64,000 bases of DNA, taken from positions 3,286,001 to 3,350,000 of the forward strand of contig NZ_JBBOBR010000001.1 of NCBI RefSeq assembly GCF_038002165.1, given 5' to 3'. Shown one piece after another: positions 59,918-64,000 of this stretch; positions within the stretch are counted from its first letter, which is position 1, and each line of letters starts with the position of its first letter. The notes beneath the pieces are model-generated. The model was not told where the DNA came from. It saw only the letters and a program-made list of their open reading frames with translations, and did no database searches. This DNA is from Cytobacillus sp. FSL H8-0458. GTDB taxonomy: Bacteria > Bacillota > Bacilli > Bacillales > Cytobacillaceae. The position numbers and the translations under genes were made by a program.

Positions 59918-61503
59918 TTGGACTGCTCTCCTTTCATTGGCGGAGGAGAAGGCGAACCTGTCTTTGGAAATTTTTCAGGATTCTGCGTTTTTAAATAAGC
60001 CGGCCTCTTCCTCATGCTCCAGATCGGGAATCGAAAAAATACATCCTTCTGCTGCTCGATGATAAACGGTGCCACCGGCGAAAGATATGGAATGCCAAAA
60101 GATCTGAGAGAGCTCAGATGGGCCACAATAAAAACAAGTACAATCAGGACGCCATACAAGCCCAATATGGCTGACACAATAATCAGGAGAAACCTTAACA
60201 GCCTTGCTGCTGCAGCAAAACTATAAGTTGGTGATACAAAATTGGCGATGGCTGTAATAGCGACAATGATGACCATAATATTCGATATAATCCCTGCCTC
60301 TGCTGCAGCCTGTCCGATCACGAGAGCCCCTACAATTGAAACAGTCTGCCCGACAGCCCTTGGCATCCGAACACCGGCTTCCCTCAGGATCTCAAAGGTT
60401 ACTTCCATCAATATTACTTCAATGACTGCTGGAAACGGCACCCCTTCCCGCTGGGCAATAATCCCGAGAAGCAGGGGCGTGGGCAGAAGTTCGTGATGAA
60501 AGGTTAAAATACCAACATATAAGGAGGGCGTAATCAAGGCAATCATAAAGGATAAATATCGGATTATTCTTAAGAAGCTTCCCATCATGAAGTTTTGATA
60601 ATAATCTTCTGCGATGGAAAAAAAATCGACCAGTACAGCCGGAACCACCAGCACAAAAGGTGTACCATCAACAAGGATGGCAATCTTCCCTTCAAGCAAA
60701 TTGGCTGCCACCGCATCAGGCCTCTCACTATTCAGAGCCAGCGGAAAAGGTGTCGCAGATTTATCTGCAATCAGCTCTTCAATATTTCCGGATTCAAAGA
60801 TGGCGTTCGCCTTTATCTGGCCAAGCCTTTTGCGTACCTCCCCAACAATCTTTTCATTTGCCGTCCCTTCCATATACCCGATGTATACAGAAGTGTTAGT
60901 CTCAGAACCAATGGTGAATTTTTCAAAACGGAGATTTCTGTTTTTTATTCTTCTTCTCAGCAGGCTTACATTTGTAGTTATTGACTCCACGAACCCATCC
61001 TTAGGACCGCGGATGACCGTCTGAGTGCTTGGCTCTGTTATGGACCGGTCTTCGCCGATAGCCATGGAAAGGGAAAGCGCCTTTTCCATATCATTAAATA
61101 AAATGATGATGTTTCCATTAAGCAGAGAGGTGATAATTTCATCGAATGACCCAACCAGCTGATAGCCTGCTCCTCCGAATTTCTCCTTGCATAAAGACTT
61201 TAAATCATCCTCTGTTGTTAATTTAAACCCAGCCTCTTTCCCGCTGATGGATTGCAGGATCGTTTCCTTTAGTAATTTAGTATCAATCATGGTTGTAAGA
61301 TAGATAAGCAGCGCATCTTTGCCTTCTGTCTTCAGCTCATCCATGCTTAAATCAATCGTACTTCCGAACTCTGCGTTTATTTTTTCTTTCAGCTGTTTCA
61401 GGTTCATACTTTTAAGATTCGGGCCTGGGTCTGCCGTTTCCTCAATATGAACAGGGTATTCCTTTTTTTTGCGCATTTTTAAAAGTGATTTAAGAATACT
61501 CAA
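59914..61503 (-). CDS. GerA-type germinant receptor subunit
   Basis: The protein has 529 residues. A large N-terminal cytoplasmic domain is followed by five or so membrane helices, with LRIIRYLSFMIALITPSLYV, PFPAVIEVILMEVTFEILRE and AGVRMPRAVGQTVSIVGALV as the GerA signature. It starts with TTG, coupled to GerB (TTGA overlap). Germinant specificity is unknown. Confidence 0.95.
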   Translation of the reverse strand: MSILKSLLKMRKKKEYPVHIEETADPGPNLKSMNLKQLKEKINAEFGSTIDLSMDELKTEGKDALLIYLTTMIDTKLLKETILQSISGKEAGFKLTTEDDLKSLCKEKFGGAGYQLVGSFDEIITSLLNGNIIILFNDMEKALSLSMAIGEDRSITEPSTQTVIRGPKDGFVESITTNVSLLRRRIKNRNLRFEKFTIGSETNTSVYIGYMEGTANEKIVGEVRKRLGQIKANAIFESGNIEELIADKSATPFPLALNSERPDAVAANLLEGKIAILVDGTPFVLVVPAVLVDFFSIAEDYYQNFMMGSFLRIIRYLSFMIALITPSLYVGILTFHHELLPTPLLLGIIAQREGVPFPAVIEVILMEVTFEILREAGVRMPRAVGQTVSIVGALVIGQAAAEAGIISNIMVIIVAITAIANFVSPTYSFAAAARLLRFLLIIVSAILGLYGVLIVLVFIVAHLSSLRSFGIPYLSPVAPFIIEQQKDVFFRFPIWSMRKRPAYLKTQNPEKFPKTGSPSPPPMKGEQSN

Positions 61504-62621
61504 AACTTCATCCCCTTCGTGCCAGGTTTAGCCTTTTTCTTTCGCCTCGTCCATAAAACTGCGATTAAAAGAAGTGAAGGCAGCCCGAACTGCATCGGCA
61601 AATGCAGGAAGTATGGGACCATCTCAAGTCCCTCCTGCCAATGGTCACCGAAATTTACTGATATCAATACAGAATAAGCTGAAACAATCATGGCTGCAGG
61701 CATGGAAAAATACCGGTACGGAAGTCTGAAGGTGTATTCCAGGCCCTTCAATCCTGCAAACATAAACACCGACCCCTTTACCAAAATTCCCAGCATCATG
61801 ATAAAAACAACGAGGGCATCAATTCTTTCGATGAAATTGCCGATGGAGACCTCACGGGCTGAACTCAGCATGGGAAAATTGGAACGCAGCAAAGCATCAG
61901 CTCCAAGTGTCACAATCATCAAAAACATCGCAAATAATAAAAGTGCACCCGCAATTGCCACTCCCAGCAATGACACACGCAGGCAATATTTAAAATTCGT
62001 TACTACCGGGAGGATAAGTGTAAATGCAACAAGCTCGCCAAAAGGAAATACGATCAAAGTTGGAAAAAGCGCCTTCAAAACAGGCTTGAGCCCATCTCCG
62101 AGCACGGGCTTTATTTCATATAAATTGGCATTCCCGCTTGCAAATAAAAGGATGGTCAGAAGGAATAAAAATCCGAATAAATAAGGGGTAAAAATTTCTG
62201 AAGTTCTGCCAAGGACTTCAAGACCGAGATATAAAATATAGGCCATGGCAAGACAGATGGTCAGCGAAATGATCTCAATTGGCGTCGACGGCAGAATGGC
62301 CGAAGCAATCAATTCCCCAAAATCCCGGACTACCCGGCTGGCAAGGTACAGAAAATAAACTGTATATATATTGGAAAAAATAATGGCAATCGGTCTTTTG
62401 AAGCCAATTTCCATGAGCTCATACAAATTTTTTCCGGGCACTCTGCTGATCAGGAAGTAATAGAATAGCATGATCCCAAACCCAAATATAATGGAAGCTG
62501 CAATGGCAATCCAGGCATCTTTCTTGGCATCTCCGCCTACTCCGACAACAATGGCGCTTCCTAAAAGGAAATTGATCAACAATGTCAGCAGCTGGCTGAG
62601 AGAGATATTCTCTTTTAACAT
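61500..62621 (-). CDS. GerB-type germinant permease subunit
   Basis: This 373-residue protein is an APC-fold permease with about ten helices, of the GerAB/ArcD/ProY group, beginning ISLSQLLTLLINFLLGSAIV. It binds the germinant in characterised receptors. I choose ATG 62621 (AAGGGATTGGTGATGG upstream); an open frame to 62657 begins with a TTG without a site. Confidence 0.93.
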   Translation of the reverse strand: MLKENISLSQLLTLLINFLLGSAIVVGVGGDAKKDAWIAIAASIIFGFGIMLFYYFLISRVPGKNLYELMEIGFKRPIAIIFSNIYTVYFLYLASRVVRDFGELIASAILPSTPIEIISLTICLAMAYILYLGLEVLGRTSEIFTPYLFGFLFLLTILLFASGNANLYEIKPVLGDGLKPVLKALFPTLIVFPFGELVAFTLILPVVTNFKYCLRVSLLGVAIAGALLLFAMFLMIVTLGADALLRSNFPMLSSAREVSIGNFIERIDALVVFIMMLGILVKGSVFMFAGLKGLEYTFRLPYRYFSMPAAMIVSAYSVLISVNFGDHWQEGLEMVPYFLHLPMQFGLPSLLLIAVLWTRRKKKAKPGTKGMKF

Positions 62622-62671
62622 TCCATCACCAATCCCTTTTACGATGTGTACGTTCAATTAAGCAAGCATTT

Positions 62672-62902
62672 CTATGATGGCCGCTTCTTTTTCCTCGCTT
62701 TCAAAAGGCGGAAATCAGCCACTGTACTTGAGACCAATCCGATCAAAACAGTAAAAATAATAATCATTCTTCCAGTGGCAATCTCTGAAAACAGCAGATT
62801 CCTAAAAGCTTCCCAAAACGTATAATCAAATATTTTCATATCAAATATTGTGCTCAAAATAGCCAAGAGCAGAAAAATGGCCAGATAGCTAAATGTAATC
62901 AT
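62672..62902 (-). CDS. small D-subunit-like protein of the ger operon
   Basis: This 76-residue protein has two membrane helices (MITFSYLAIFLLLAILSTIF and IIIFTVLIGLVSSTVADF) and a basic tail. Small two-helix D subunits accompany several germinant receptors in Bacilli and modulate their activity. It leads the operon, 50 bases before GerB. The assignment is by size, topology and position. Confidence 0.7.
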   Translation of the reverse strand: MITFSYLAIFLLLAILSTIFDMKIFDYTFWEAFRNLLFSEIATGRMIIIFTVLIGLVSSTVADFRLLKARKKKRPS

Positions 62903-63109
62903 GACTGTACCCCATTAACATTGGATATTGTATATCTTTTCTCGGTCTGCACATTTTATCCAGAATTAAAGAAAAAACCGTCCAGGTTCCGACTTACCAT
63001 TCCACCTGATTAATTAACAATTATTTGGGTATGGTTAGAGAAGGAGAAATTGTATAGGAATAGGGTTTGCAGGAAAAATTATGAATGAATATAACGTAGG
63101 AGGAACGAT

Positions 63110-64000
63110 ATGACGACATCCAACCACAAAACTCCCCAATATCCGGAGCCATATTGGAGGGAAGAGGAACTTCCCGCCTTTGACAAGCTCAGAGAAGATG
63201 CTCTAACGGACATTGCGATTGTCGGCGGAGGCATCACCGGTATTACGGCAGGGTACCTTCTTGCCAAGGAAGGCTTTAAAGTGGCGATTCTTGAAGCCGG
63301 CAATATCCTGAACGGCACCACTGGCCATACCACAGCCAAAGTGACGGCACAGCATGGCTTAATATATGATGAATTGATCAGCCACTTCGGCGTGGAAAAA
63401 GCCAAGCTCTATTATCAGGCTTCGGCTGATGCACTGAATTTCGTCCGGAACACAATAACGGAAAAACAAATTGAATGCGACTTCAGTAATGAAGAAGCAA
63501 TCATCTATGCTGTATCAGAGGAGTATGCACAAAAAGTCGATAAAGAGCGGCAAGCCTATGAAAAACTCGGAATCCCACACGGAATGAAGGACAGCATTCC
63601 GTTTAACATCAACACTACTGCGGTGCTTTCCATGTTTGACCAGGCCCAGTTCCATCCGGTGAAATACTTGAAAAAGCTCCTTAGGGACTTTGTGGATTTG
63701 GGCGGAATTGTTTATGAAAATACAACAGCAGCAGATATTGAAGAAGGCAGTCTTCCTGATGTGGTAACCAGAGATGGCCATCGCCTGAAATGCAAATATG
63801 TCATTGCTGCTTCCCACTTCCCTTTTGCAGATATGAAAGGGTTTTATTTTTCCAGATTATCTCCGGAAAGATCTTATGTACTTGGCGTAAAAATCAAAGA
63901 GGACTTTCCAGGAGGCATGTATTACAGTGCCGATTCACCGACCCGCTCGCTGAGGTACACACCTTATAACGGAGAAAAGCTTATTTTAGTGAGCGGCGAC
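63110..64000 (+). CDS. FAD-dependent oxidoreductase, YhfW-like (partial)
   Basis: The gene runs off the right edge after 297 residues. It has the FAD-binding GxGxxG in IAIVGGGITGITAGYLLAKE and the DAO-type segment GTTGHTTAKVTAQHGLIYDE. B. subtilis YhfW has the same layout with a C-terminal Rieske [2Fe-2S] domain, which would lie beyond the window. The start has GTAGGAGGAACG. Substrate is unknown. Confidence 0.88.
   Translation, partial: MTTSNHKTPQYPEPYWREEELPAFDKLREDALTDIAIVGGGITGITAGYLLAKEGFKVAILEAGNILNGTTGHTTAKVTAQHGLIYDELISHFGVEKAKLYYQASADALNFVRNTITEKQIECDFSNEEAIIYAVSEEYAQKVDKERQAYEKLGIPHGMKDSIPFNINTTAVLSMFDQAQFHPVKYLKKLLRDFVDLGGIVYENTTAADIEEGSLPDVVTRDGHRLKCKYVIAASHFPFADMKGFYFSRLSPERSYVLGVKIKEDFPGGMYYSADSPTRSLRYTPYNGEKLILVSGD

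Overview
The window looks like part of a chromosome from an endospore-forming Bacillaceae bacterium, perhaps of the Cytobacillus or Mesobacillus type. The evidence is a GerABC-type germinant receptor operon, a complete liaIH-FSR-like operon, strong AGGAGG ribosome binding sites, a class I preQ1 riboswitch in front of queF, and short intergenic repeats of a kind common in that group. The genus is a guess from style. Positions 1 to about 15.48 kb are clearly more AT-rich and carry phage genes, and the rest is ordinary host chromosome. Prophage, 1 to about 15,480: read right to left on the minus strand it holds a repressor with three matching palindromic operators, a small hypothetical gene, a KilA/ANT-type antirepressor, a replication-initiator-like winged-helix protein, a very large protein with the catalytic signature of two-barrel (YonO/QDE-1-like) RNA polymerases, an HNH-AP2 homing endonuclease, several small unknown genes, and then an HK97-type packaging and head cassette (HNH, TerS, TerL, portal, protease, capsid) that runs off the left edge. 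Two genes face the other way, a 50-residue Lys/Ala/Ser-rich basic peptide and a HEPN-fold protein, and both have their own terminators. No integrase, tail or lysis genes are in view, so they must lie left of the window if the phage is complete. Host part, 15.5 to 64 kb: queF under preQ1 control, mscL and a BI-1 family channel, and then a cell-surface module made of an ECF sigma factor, its RskA-like anti-sigma factor, a duplicated-domain LPXTG-type protein and a lipoprotein-like sortase. Next is a peroxiredoxin-like gene interrupted by an in-frame TGA exactly where its redox Cys should be, followed by a bacterial SECIS-like hairpin; this is a probable selenoprotein. A Tat-exported GMC oxidoreductase pair sits beside tatA-tatC. 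TldD/TldE, cardiolipin synthase, gamma-glutamyltransferase and a TetR-SDR pair with twin operators follow. A sigma-54 activator faces a textbook -24/-12 promoter in front of an aminotransferase and a YjiH transporter. The right end has TspO-like, CDF, lia, VanW, RraA, Fpg, trans-sulfuration and ger genes and a truncated FAD oxidoreductase. The strongest candidates for something unusual are the TGA-containing peroxiredoxin (21042-21596) and the phage-encoded RNA-polymerase-like protein (8314-10929) lying between the early control genes and the head genes of a small HK97-type prophage. Smaller surprises are an HNH gene whose only plausible start is ATA, two frameshifted small genes (DUF5659-like and SCP2-like), a hierarchical tandem repeat with a 122-base superperiod, a site-2-protease-like protein lacking its catalytic Glu, and near-identical palindromes within the phage control region.
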